From assembly GCF_000455365.1 (NCBI RefSeq), contig NZ_HG315686.1, forward strand, positions 592,779 through 656,778: DNA of 64,000 bases, written 5' to 3'. This stretch comes from Halopiger djelfimassiliensis (lineage in GTDB: Archaea; Halobacteriota; Halobacteria; Halobacteriales; Natrialbaceae). Both the position numbers and the translations under genes were made by a program. Positions 55,540-63,900 of this stretch are shown here, one piece after another; the stretch's first letter is position 1; the number at the start of each line of letters is the position of its first letter. The notes beneath the pieces were generated by a model that was not told the DNA's origin, searched no databases, and saw only the letters and a list, made by a program, of their open reading frames with translations.

Positions 55540-56291
55540 GACGAACTGAGTCACGATCGGGTGCTGGAGAGAAGTGGGACGACCGTGCGGTCTCGGATGT
55601 CATCGCCTTTATCCTCGTGTTCGCGATCATCCTCTCGTCGGTCGCAGTGCTGTCGATGACGGGCTTTCAGGCGATGGAAGACTATCAGGAAACCGAACAG
55701 CTCAGAAACGCCGAACGGGCGATGACCGCCCTGTCCGAGAGCTTCAACGACGTCATTCGGTACGACGGAATTGAGGAGCGGAAAGGGGAACTGGCCTTAC
55801 GGGAAGGGACCGTCACGACCGGTAACTCCGGAACGAAGCTCAACGTCTCCGTCGACGGCGAGCCCATCGGGACGAAGGACGGGTTTTCGCATCTGGGCAA
55901 CGATGCGGTCGATCTCGGCGAGTTCAGGTACGAATCCGGCTCGGACACGATCGCATACGACGGTGGAGCCGTCCTCCGGGAGAGCGAAACCGGCAGCGTC
56001 GTTCTCAAGGATCCACACCTGAAGTACAGCGAAGAAACCGATACCGCGATGATCTCACTCGTGAAAGTCGACGCGGTCAACCGATCGATTCAAAGCAGCT
56101 CGCAACTCGGGTTCGAAATAACCGTCACGGACCGCACGAGTGTCGTTTACACCGACGCCGATGTCGCGATCACGCTCGAGGACGGCCCCGAAGCCTGGGA
56201 GCGGATCGTCGAACGCGAGGGCTGGGACAGCGGTCACGACGACGTCGATCGAGTCGTAATCACCGTTGTGACCGTCGATGTCGGGCAGTAA
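55536..56291 (+). CDS. Pilin-like protein 5
   Basis: 251 residues. DDRAVSDVIAFILVFAIILS matches the RAVSxVI start of archaeal type IV pilins very closely, with cleavage expected before AVS or within DRA. A helical stalk (FQAMEDYQETEQLRNAERAM) and a long beta-rich domain (SVDGEPIGTKDGF, TGSVVLKDPHLKYS) follow; the C-terminus ends VVITVVTVDVGQ. Last gene of the operon, convergent with the degenerate-nuclease gene seven bases later. Likely a pilin-like subunit. Confidence 0.87.
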   Translation: MRRTESRSGAGEKWDDRAVSDVIAFILVFAIILSSVAVLSMTGFQAMEDYQETEQLRNAERAMTALSESFNDVIRYDGIEERKGELALREGTVTTGNSGTKLNVSVDGEPIGTKDGFSHLGNDAVDLGEFRYESGSDTIAYDGGAVLRESETGSVVLKDPHLKYSEETDTAMISLVKVDAVNRSIQSSSQLGFEITVTDRTSVVYTDADVAITLEDGPEAWERIVEREGWDSGHDDVDRVVITVVTVDVGQ

Positions 56292-56298
56292 CGGGATA

Positions 56299-57543
56299 CT
56301 ATTCCCAGTCCCCGGTCACCATTGCCCGTAATCCCGCACGGGACGACAGCGCCTCGATGCGGGCGGCGTGGGCAGCGGCGTCGCCACCCGTCTCGAGATA
56401 GTAACCGTTCGAGAGTTGTTCGGGAGCAGTCATCGGCGACCCGTCGGCGGCGACGGGGTCGTCGTTCAGGACGGTAGGGCCGTCGTCCGGGTTCCACGGA
56501 AGGGTCACGCCGGAGAGGCCTCGATCGAGGAGGTATTCGACGGCGTGGACGAGCGCCTTGCGTGACGACGAATGGCCGATTGCACCGATCGACCCGCGTT
56601 CGTTGAAAAACCGAACGACGTACTCGCCGGTTTCGTCGCGATCAGCGTCGGCATCGTGATCGGTATCCGTCGCGTGGGTGTCCGTCGTCCCGTCGTGGTC
56701 CGTGTCACGCTGTCCGGACCCGGTTCGGGAATCGGTTTCGGCGGCCTCCGCGGTCGACCCGCCGTTTCCGTCGCGGCCGGACCGTTCGGGCCCGGAACCG
56801 TGCCGGTGAGTCGAGTCAGGAGCGTCCTTCCGGCCCGCGGTGTTCTCGTCCGTGATCTCCGACTCGGTAAACGCAAACGAAACGTCGTCCCGACCGGCAA
56901 CGCGTTGCCCGTCATCGCCGGCAAACGAGACGATGAGTCGATCGAGAAAGCGATCGGCGGCGCTCTCGAACTCGTCGACGTAGACGTCGCCGCCGTCGGA
57001 CACAGCCGTGAGCTGCTCGACGATCGAATCGACGAGGGTCCCTCGCTCGAGCGCCAACTGGCGGGCGACGAACGGGCGGGAGTGGCATTCGAGGCGTTGG
57101 CCCACCGTCGCACGCGAGTAGTGCCCGATCGATGTCTCGTGGTCGGGAAGCGACGGGAGCCGACAGGCGACCCGGTCGGCGTCGGTCGTGCCGGCAAGCA
57201 GGAGGAACTCGCGGCCGTTGGTGTAGATCGCCCGATCGACGCCGGTCCAGGCCATCGCCTCGAGCAGCCCCGTCGCACGGGACCGGTCCAGCGACGTCCC
57301 GTAGGGTTCGACGGCGACGAACAGCGCGGGAACCGTATCGACACCGAGGACGTACTCCAGCCGGGTCCCCTCGACGGTCGGCTCGCTCGGATACGAATCC
57401 GCGTGGACATCCCAGCCGAGCGTCTCGAGGAACGGATCGACGAGCCAGGCGCGCGTTTCCCGCATGTCCGTCGGCGGCGACGACTCGATCAGTGCCCTCG
57501 AACGGGCAACGAACGTCCGGAGGTCAGGCCGAGGCATTTCCAC
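56299..57543 (-). CDS. HsdR-N-like (degenerate nuclease fold) protein with acidic linker
   Basis: 414 residues. Residues 20-130 resemble the N-terminal type I restriction nuclease domain: RAWLVDPFLETLGWDV, RLEYVLGVDTVPALFVAVEPYG. In active relatives the last stretch reads FVEVK; here it is FVAVE, so the catalytic Glu/Lys pair appears lost. A helical middle part follows, then a His/Asp/Thr-rich linker (about residues 225-300, with DTDHDGTTDTHATD). The C-terminal domain (EYVVRFFNERGSIGAIG, SNGYYLETGGD, RAMVTGDWE) is unassigned. Convergent with the pilus operon; probably a non-catalytic nucleic-acid binding or regulatory protein. Confidence 0.75.
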   Translation of the reverse strand: MEMPRPDLRTFVARSRALIESSPPTDMRETRAWLVDPFLETLGWDVHADSYPSEPTVEGTRLEYVLGVDTVPALFVAVEPYGTSLDRSRATGLLEAMAWTGVDRAIYTNGREFLLLAGTTDADRVACRLPSLPDHETSIGHYSRATVGQRLECHSRPFVARQLALERGTLVDSIVEQLTAVSDGGDVYVDEFESAADRFLDRLIVSFAGDDGQRVAGRDDVSFAFTESEITDENTAGRKDAPDSTHRHGSGPERSGRDGNGGSTAEAAETDSRTGSGQRDTDHDGTTDTHATDTDHDADADRDETGEYVVRFFNERGSIGAIGHSSSRKALVHAVEYLLDRGLSGVTLPWNPDDGPTVLNDDPVAADGSPMTAPEQLSNGYYLETGGDAAAHAARIEALSSRAGLRAMVTGDWE

Positions 57544-57640
57544 TAGATATGCGACGGCCGGTCATGTAACGTCCGGTTAGTTTTCGCGTCAGGTGAACGG
57601 CAAGGACGAGAGCGCTGAGTCGAGAGATGAGTACGGTTGC

Positions 57641-57655
57641 AACCGGAACCCGGTT
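57641..57655 (-). terminator. Possible terminator hairpin of the chemotaxis operon
   Basis: AACCGG (57641-57646) and CCGGTT (57650-57655) form a hairpin with a three-base loop, 27 bases past the cheR stop on the minus strand. No long T-tract follows, so the assignment is weak. Confidence 0.3.
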
Positions 57656-57681
57656 CTTGGCCCGGGGCAGCGCTGTTTTCG

Positions 57682-58512
57682 TTAGTCGTCACCGTTCAGG
57701 TCCTTTTGATCCCGCTGATAGATGCGGAGTCGCGCATCACGAACGGTAAAGGCCGACTTGAGGTTCGGCGGGATCGTTTCCGCCTTTCCGATGACGAGGT
57801 AGCCGCCCGGACGGAGCGACTGTGCGATCGTCCGTAGCATCGACTGTTTGTATTCGTTGTCGATGTAGATAAACAGGTTGCGACAGACGACGAGGTCGAA
57901 TCCGGATTTGGGATCGTCGTTGATCAGGTCGTGGCGCTGGAAGGTGACGTTTCGTGTCACCGGATCGGCGATCCGGTAGGTGCGACCGTCCTCCTCGACG
58001 TACTGCTGATAGTGATCGAGAAAGGAGAGCTGGTCGCCGATGTCGACGGTCCGTGGCTCCTCGTAGACGCCGCCCCGGGCCGTCTCGAGCGCCGGTTCGC
58101 TGATGTCGGTCCCAAGGATGCGAACGGTGGCGGCGTCGATTTCGGGATCGTCGTGGGCGAGCATCGAGAGCGAGTAGGGTTCGCGGCCGTCCGCACATGC
58201 GGCACTCCAGATGCGGACCTCGTCGGACTCGTCGTTCTCGGCGAGCAGTCGCAACACCGATCGGATCCCCGACCAGACATCGGGATTCCGGAAGAACCCG
58301 GTGACGTTGATGCTCATCGCGTCCAGCAGCGCTTCCTGCTCGTCCGGATCGGCTCGCAGCGTTTCGAGATACTCGGCGTAGGTCTCGTTCCCGGTGCGAC
58401 GCATCCGCGAAGAGACGCGCCGGTCGAGGTAACTGTCGTTGTAGTGGCTCGTCGCGAACCGCAGCTCCTCCTCGACGAAGGTCACCAGTTCGTCGAAGGC
58501 ACCGTCGGTCAC
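57682..58512 (-). CDS. cheR: Chemotaxis protein methyltransferase CheR
   Basis: 276 residues. N-terminal helical domain with SSRMRRTGNETYAEYL, then SAM-binding WSAACADGREPYSLSMLA, GTDISEPALETARGG and VVCRNLFIYIDNEYKQ. It methylates glutamates of transducers to set adaptation. The SAM motif has AACADGREPYS rather than CSTGEEPYS, a mild variant. Last gene of the chemotaxis operon: its ATG overlaps the cheD stop (ATGA). Confidence 0.96.
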   Translation of the reverse strand: MTDGAFDELVTFVEEELRFATSHYNDSYLDRRVSSRMRRTGNETYAEYLETLRADPDEQEALLDAMSINVTGFFRNPDVWSGIRSVLRLLAENDESDEVRIWSAACADGREPYSLSMLAHDDPEIDAATVRILGTDISEPALETARGGVYEEPRTVDIGDQLSFLDHYQQYVEEDGRTYRIADPVTRNVTFQRHDLINDDPKSGFDLVVCRNLFIYIDNEYKQSMLRTIAQSLRPGGYLVIGKAETIPPNLKSAFTVRDARLRIYQRDQKDLNGDD

Positions 58513-59030
58513 AGCTCCGTCACTCCGTTACCCTCGTCGCCGCTGGAACTCTTCACGACGAGCGTCCCCGTTCCGGGCGTGAACTCGACGGTCCGTCCCC
58601 GTTCGCCGCCGACGTCCTCGGCGACGAGCGGAACGCCGAGTTTCTCGAGTTCGGTCCGTGCTGCAGCGATGTTTCGCTGTCCAACGCCGTCACCGAAGCT
58701 ATCGAACTCGAACATATCGCTCCCGCCCGCGATTTTCGCCTCGACGGACGTATAACTTGCTCCCCGTTCGACCATCCGCCGAAGCAGCGCCCGAATCGCC
58801 GTATCCGCGTACTTGCCGGGTTTTCGCTCGCTGTTTTCGGCCGCGTCGCCGTCCGGCAACATGGAGTGTGCGAGTCCGCCGATCCCGGTTTCGGGATCGT
58901 ACAACGCGATCGCGAGACACGACCCGAGTCCGTAGGATTTGAGCGTATCGTCGCCCTCGCTGACGGTCAGTTCGGAGATGCCGACCTGCACCGGCGTTGG
59001 TGCGCCCGGTTCGGTTCCGTAGGTCTTCAT
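58509..59030 (-). CDS. cheD: Chemoreceptor glutamine deamidase CheD
   Basis: 173 residues. Catalytic Cys in GLGSCLAIALYD, His in GGLAHSMLPDG, and KIAGGSDMFEFDSFGDGVGQRN, all standard for CheD. It deamidates receptor glutamines and binds CheC. Overlaps cheC2 upstream and cheR downstream by four bases each. The N-terminus MKTYGTEPGAPTPV matches the ATGA overlap at 59030. Confidence 0.97.
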   Translation of the reverse strand: MKTYGTEPGAPTPVQVGISELTVSEGDDTLKSYGLGSCLAIALYDPETGIGGLAHSMLPDGDAAENSERKPGKYADTAIRALLRRMVERGASYTSVEAKIAGGSDMFEFDSFGDGVGQRNIAAARTELEKLGVPLVAEDVGGERGRTVEFTPGTGTLVVKSSSGDEGNGVTEL

Positions 59031-60313
59031 GCCTTATCGATTTCCTGAAACTCGGCGGTCGTCGGCGTCTCCTCGATCCGATCGACATCGAGGTCGTTCA
59101 GCGCCCGCTCGAGGTCCGATTCGTCCGGAATCGCGTAGATCTCGCAGTCGAACTCCCGTCCGTCGGCGACGACGACGGTATCGAAGACGAACGCGAACTC
59201 CTGGTCCTCTCCGAGCTGGATGATGACGGGATCGACGGCGGCAGCACCGATGTCGTGGATGAACTCCGGCGTCGAGTGGTCGATCGTCGTATCCAGGACG
59301 TTCGCCCACCCATCGAGGAACCCGCTTGCCATGATGTTGCCGAGTTCCTTGATGGCGCTTTTCCCCATCTCGTCGAACGACGTTCCCTCGTCGCCGCCGG
59401 TGCCCGTCGGCACCATCGCGTCGACGATCTCTCGGGCCGACGCCTCGTCGAACAGAAACACCAGATAGCCGCTTGGAAGCCCGTCGAACTCGAAGGCGAC
59501 GCCGACCAGTTTCTCGTCGGAGACCTGCTCGGGAATCGTCTCGAGCGAGACGAAGTTGAGTCGACGGATCTTGACGCTCGTATCGATCCCGGTAAGCGTC
59601 GTCGCCGTCTTGGCGACCTCCTCGGCACCGCGTTCGGCCATCCGATCGAAGCCATCGAGTTTGTCGTACTCGATACCGTCGCTCGTTCGCAGTCGCTCGA
59701 GAAGCGTCGACATCGACTCCCGTTTCGGGAAGAGGTAGTGACAGAACCCGATCTCGGTACCGACGGTCTCGATCTGGCTCTGGAACAGCAACGCCAGATC
59801 GTCGTCACCCGGCGCTTCGTCGATGTCGTCGAAGAACGGTTCGGCCGACTGGCCCTCGACGAACTCGGGCGTCGAGACGTCGATGACGGTTTCGAGGACG
59901 TCCGCCCAGCCATCGATGAAGCCGCTGTTCATGATGTGTCCGACCTCGGTCGCGGCACTGCGGGCCATCTCGTCGAACTCGTCGAACTCGTCGGTCGCGT
60001 CGGTCTCCGTGTCCAGTTCGGACTCGGGGCCCGATTCCGCGAGCAACGTTTCGACGATCCGAAGCGCGCTTTCGCGTTCGAACACGATGATCGAGTACCC
60101 CTCGATCGCCCCCGTGAGTTTGACTCGAACGCCGACTTTCGCCTGCGAGTCGTCGAAGTCACGCCGGATCTCCCGGCCGCGCATGAAGTTGAGCTTCGTG
60201 ACACCGACCCGGGTTTCGACGTCGGTCATGTGTGTCAGCCGGCCCGCAGCTAACCCGGCGCCCTCACGAGCCATTCGGTGGAACGTTCCGAGTGCATTGA
60301 CGTCGAGTTTCAT
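59027..60313 (-). CDS. cheC: Tandem (double) CheC protein
   Basis: 428 residues made of two CheC units (about 1-205 and 215-420), joined after an acidic insertion (ESELDTETDATDEFDEFDE). The CheY-P phosphatase motif S-x3-E-x2-N-x22-P is intact in the second unit (SAIKELGN, then P after 22 residues) but in the first unit the Asn is replaced by His (SAATEVGH). The first-helix equivalents carry no clear motif. One unit may therefore hydrolyse CheY-P while the other binds or regulates. The start overlaps the cheC1 stop. Confidence 0.94.
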   Translation of the reverse strand: MKLDVNALGTFHRMAREGAGLAAGRLTHMTDVETRVGVTKLNFMRGREIRRDFDDSQAKVGVRVKLTGAIEGYSIIVFERESALRIVETLLAESGPESELDTETDATDEFDEFDEMARSAATEVGHIMNSGFIDGWADVLETVIDVSTPEFVEGQSAEPFFDDIDEAPGDDDLALLFQSQIETVGTEIGFCHYLFPKRESMSTLLERLRTSDGIEYDKLDGFDRMAERGAEEVAKTATTLTGIDTSVKIRRLNFVSLETIPEQVSDEKLVGVAFEFDGLPSGYLVFLFDEASAREIVDAMVPTGTGGDEGTSFDEMGKSAIKELGNIMASGFLDGWANVLDTTIDHSTPEFIHDIGAAAVDPVIIQLGEDQEFAFVFDTVVVADGREFDCEIYAIPDESDLERALNDLDVDRIEETPTTAEFQEIDKA

Positions 60314-60915
60314 GCGGTCTGAACTTCGATTCCGTTGATCATTTCGACGAACTCTTCCAGGTCGGGGAACGCGTAGATTTCGGCCTCGATCTGATAGCTC
60401 GGGACGGTCAGATCCGAGTCGAAAAAGAGGGCGAGATCGTCACCCCCCAGCCCGACGGTCCGGGTAACGATGTCCCCGGCCGATGCGTAGACCAGTTGCG
60501 GCGCAGCCGTATCGATAGCACACCCGAGCACGTCGGCCCAGCCGTCGATAAAGCCGCTTACCATCATGTTCCCCATCTCCTCGACGGCGCTTCGGGCCAT
60601 CTTGCCGGAGACGTCGGACATGTCCTCGACCACGTCGTTGAGCATGATCGCCGTGATCTTCTTGGCGCTTTTCTCCGGGAACAGGACGAGGATGTGTCCG
60701 TGGGGCTCGTTGAGAAGCCGGACGCGGACGCCGACCCGTTTCCCGGGTTCGAGCTGGGCCTCGATGTCGTCGACGTCGATGAAGTTGGTCTTCGTCACCT
60801 CCATCTGTGCGTCCTCGCCCGTCAGCTTGCTCATGTTGTCGGCGACGCCGTTCGTCCCGACTTTCGCCATTTCGTTTATGAAGCTCAACTTTCGAATATC
60901 GACCATCAGCGTCAT
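60310..60915 (-). CDS. cheC: Single-domain CheC phosphatase
   Basis: 201 residues (a start at MVDIRKLS, 60906, is possible). One CheC unit: SFINEMAKVGTNGVADNM, VRVRLLNEPHGHILVLFPEKSAKK, and the second-site motif SAVEEMGN followed by Pro after exactly 22 residues. The first-site Asn is replaced by Lys (NEMAK). So it keeps one of the two possible active centres. It dephosphorylates CheY-P and binds CheD. It lies 31 bases after cheA and overlaps the next gene by four bases. Confidence 0.95.
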   Translation of the reverse strand: MTLMVDIRKLSFINEMAKVGTNGVADNMSKLTGEDAQMEVTKTNFIDVDDIEAQLEPGKRVGVRVRLLNEPHGHILVLFPEKSAKKITAIMLNDVVEDMSDVSGKMARSAVEEMGNMMVSGFIDGWADVLGCAIDTAAPQLVYASAGDIVTRTVGLGGDDLALFFDSDLTVPSYQIEAEIYAFPDLEEFVEMINGIEVQTA

Positions 60916-60946
60916 GAATTCCTCCGTATGTGTAGGTGTGAGTCGG

Positions 60947-63900
60947 TCATAGTGTCGTCACATCCAGAATGTTGACTACTTTGCCGCGTCCGCGGACCGT
61001 CGCCCCGCCGAGACCGGGAATGTCGCCCATAAAGCCCTCGAAGGGCTTCACGACGACCTCCTGCTGGCCGCGAACGGTATCACAGTGTAACGCGACCGGC
61101 CGGACGTCCTCGCGGATCCGGACGACCATGCCGTCGGTGACCGCTGCTTCGGGGTCGTCAGCCGCGATCTCGAGCGTCTCGGCGAGCTGGATCACCGAGT
61201 ACGATTCGTCGTCCGGCAGCGTGAGTTCGCCGTCGACGGACTCGAGTTCCGTGGCCGGGCCAACGTCGGCGACAGCCGTCGTCGGGATACCGAACTCCTC
61301 GCCGCCGCTTTCGATGAACAGGACGTCGTCGATCGCGATCGATACGGGAACGGTCATCGTCACCGTCGTCCCGTCACCCGGATCGCTGTCGATCGAAACC
61401 GTCCCGTCCAAGTCCTCGATCGTCCGTTTGACGACGTCCATCCCGACGCCCCGGCCACTGACGTCGGTGACTTCGTCGGCCGTCGAGAGGCCGGGGTGAA
61501 AGACCAGTTGCATGGCCTCGTCGTCGTCCATCTCGGCCGCCTCGTCCTCGGAGAGAACGCCGGCCTCGATGGCTTCCGACCGGAGCCGATCGGGATCGAG
61601 ACCGCTGCCGTCGTCCGACACCGTAATCGTCACCTGATCGCGCGAGCGGGTCGCGGTGACTTCGACCCGACCCTCGCGGTCCTTGCCGTCGGTTTCTCGC
61701 TCTTCGGGCGGTTCGATCCCGTGGTCGACGGCGTTGCGAACGAGATGCACCAGCGGATCGCGGATCCGATCGAGAATCGTCCGATCGAGTTCGACGGTTT
61801 CGCCGGTCATCTCGAACGCGACCTCCTTGCCCTGATCGCGGGCGATGTCTCGAACGACACGCGGAAGCCTGTTTGCGACCGTCTGCAAGGGGACGAGCCG
61901 GACGTCCATCACGGTCTCTTGTAGATCCCGCGTCAACTCCTCCAGATCGTCGAGTTCCGCTTCGATCGCCGCCAGCTCCCGCTCGACGTTCGACTCGACC
62001 TCGTGGCGGAGCCGAACGCGGCTCGTAACCAGCCCCTCCACGAGGTTGAGCAGGTCGTCGATCTGTTCGACCCCGACCCGAACCGACTGAATGTCGTCCG
62101 TTTCGTCGTCCGTTTCCCGGCGCTGGTCGCGTTCGGGAACGGTAATGTCCGGAATCTCGAGGGTCGGCTCTTCGACAACTCTCCGTTCCTCGGATCCGCC
62201 GTCCTGATCGGCCGTCCCGTCGGTTTGGCCGATCCCCGACTCGTCACCCGAGGCGGAACTCGAGTTGGCATCGAAGCCGGAAAACCCGTCGCTGGACTCG
62301 GGTTCGGTCCCGAACGCGTCGGGTTCGCCGAGGGGTTCGTCCTCGATATCGTCGAACCCGCCTTCGCCGAAGGCGTCTTCGAACGAGTCGTCGGCCGTGT
62401 CGTCAACGTCGATGGAGCCGTCGGCGGTATCCTCGTCCTCGATCGAATCGGACGGTTCCTCGGCCGGCGGCGCGGAATCCGCGGCCTCGGTCGGCTCCGT
62501 CGGCAGTTCCGCGTCCAGCTCGGGTTCGGGTTCCGCGGCCGACTCGTCGTCGAGACCGCTGCTGAAGTCGGCGAACTCCGTCGTCTCCTCGAAATCGGTT
62601 TCGAACTCGTCGGCGTCGTCGAAGCCGTCCTCGGCATCCTCGACCGGAGAGACAGGACCGGAGTCCGCGTCGGCACCGAAGTCATCGTCGACATCCTCGA
62701 CGGGCGAAACGGGACTGGATGTCGCGTCCGCGTCGTCGCCGAAGCCGTCGTTGACGTCCGTCTCCGGCGAAAACGCCGCGGCATCGACGGGCTCCGCGGC
62801 CGTGAACTCGTCCGTCGTCTCGGCCGTATCCGTGTCGACGCCCGATTCGGAAGCAGCCGTTTCCGAGCCGGTCACGTCGGCGTCAGCTTCGGTGCCACCG
62901 GCGTCCTCCGGCGTGGGCTCGTCGACACCGTCGTCGACGTCCGCTTCGGCCCGCCCAGCCGATTCGACGGCGTCGGCTTCCGGCTCCTCGAGAGCCGCCG
63001 GTTCGTCCGCCGGGTCCGGGTCGGCGACGCTTGCCGTCTCACCTTCAGTCGAGTCGGTAGCCTCGTCCCCGAACAAGCCGTCATCGTCGTCTTCCAGCCA
63101 GCCGTCATCGTCGTCCTCGAACCAGTCGACAGCCTCGTCCTCGAACGAATCGTCAGTCGGCTCGTCGACCGCGGGCGCAGTCGCTTCAGCCTTGGTCGAC
63201 TGTGTCGCGTGGTCTGTCGTGGCCGGTTTGTCGTCGCGTTCGTCCGGCTGGTCGTCGATTGTCTCTCCGTCAGGACCGGCATCGACCGACGCGTCCTCGT
63301 CGCTCACGTCCGATGAATCGACCAGGATGTCGTCGATTTCCTCATCCGACGGCTCGGCTTCCTCGAGGAACGCACCGTCGTCGGCGTCGATGTCGTCGCC
63401 GAGGAGTTCGTCCATGCCGACCTCGTCTTCCTGATCGAACTCGTCGAACTCGAGTTCCTCGAGCTCGTCCTGCAGTTCGTCGAACCCGACGGTGTCGACT
63501 TCCGCTTTGAGTTCTTCGAAGACGGCTTCGGCATCGTCGACATCGTCATCGTCCGCGCTGGCGTCGGTACCAGCCGTTCCGTCGTCGGACGGCGTCCCGT
63601 CAGGGGAGCTATCGTCGCCGGCGGCCGGCTCAGTCGTGCTCTCGGCCCGTCCGGTCGACGGCTCCTCGCCGAGGTCCGACTCGAGGCCGAGATCGATATC
63701 CTCCTCGTCCTCGAGGAGGTCGTCGAACGAGCCGGCATCGCCCATATCCTCGAACGCATCGAGGTCGTCGTCCTCGACTTCCTCGACCAGTTCGTCCAGA
63801 TCGTCGAACTCGTTGAACTCGTCGAGTAGTTCGTCGACCTCGAGGTCCTGGGCTTCGTCTGGCGAAATATCGGCACCCGGAACCTCCGCACCCGTTCCGG

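Noticed and set aside
58997-60253. A 418-codon open frame opposite the double CheC gene
   Set aside because: It is the antisense image of cheC2, which is fixed by ATGA overlaps and intact motifs.
62003-63434. Long plus-strand frames opposite the CheA acidic region, including a Ser/Ala-rich one resembling a cell wall protein
   Set aside because: Acidic Asp/Glu codons read in antisense give Ser- and Arg-rich text; the low complexity is inherited from cheA.
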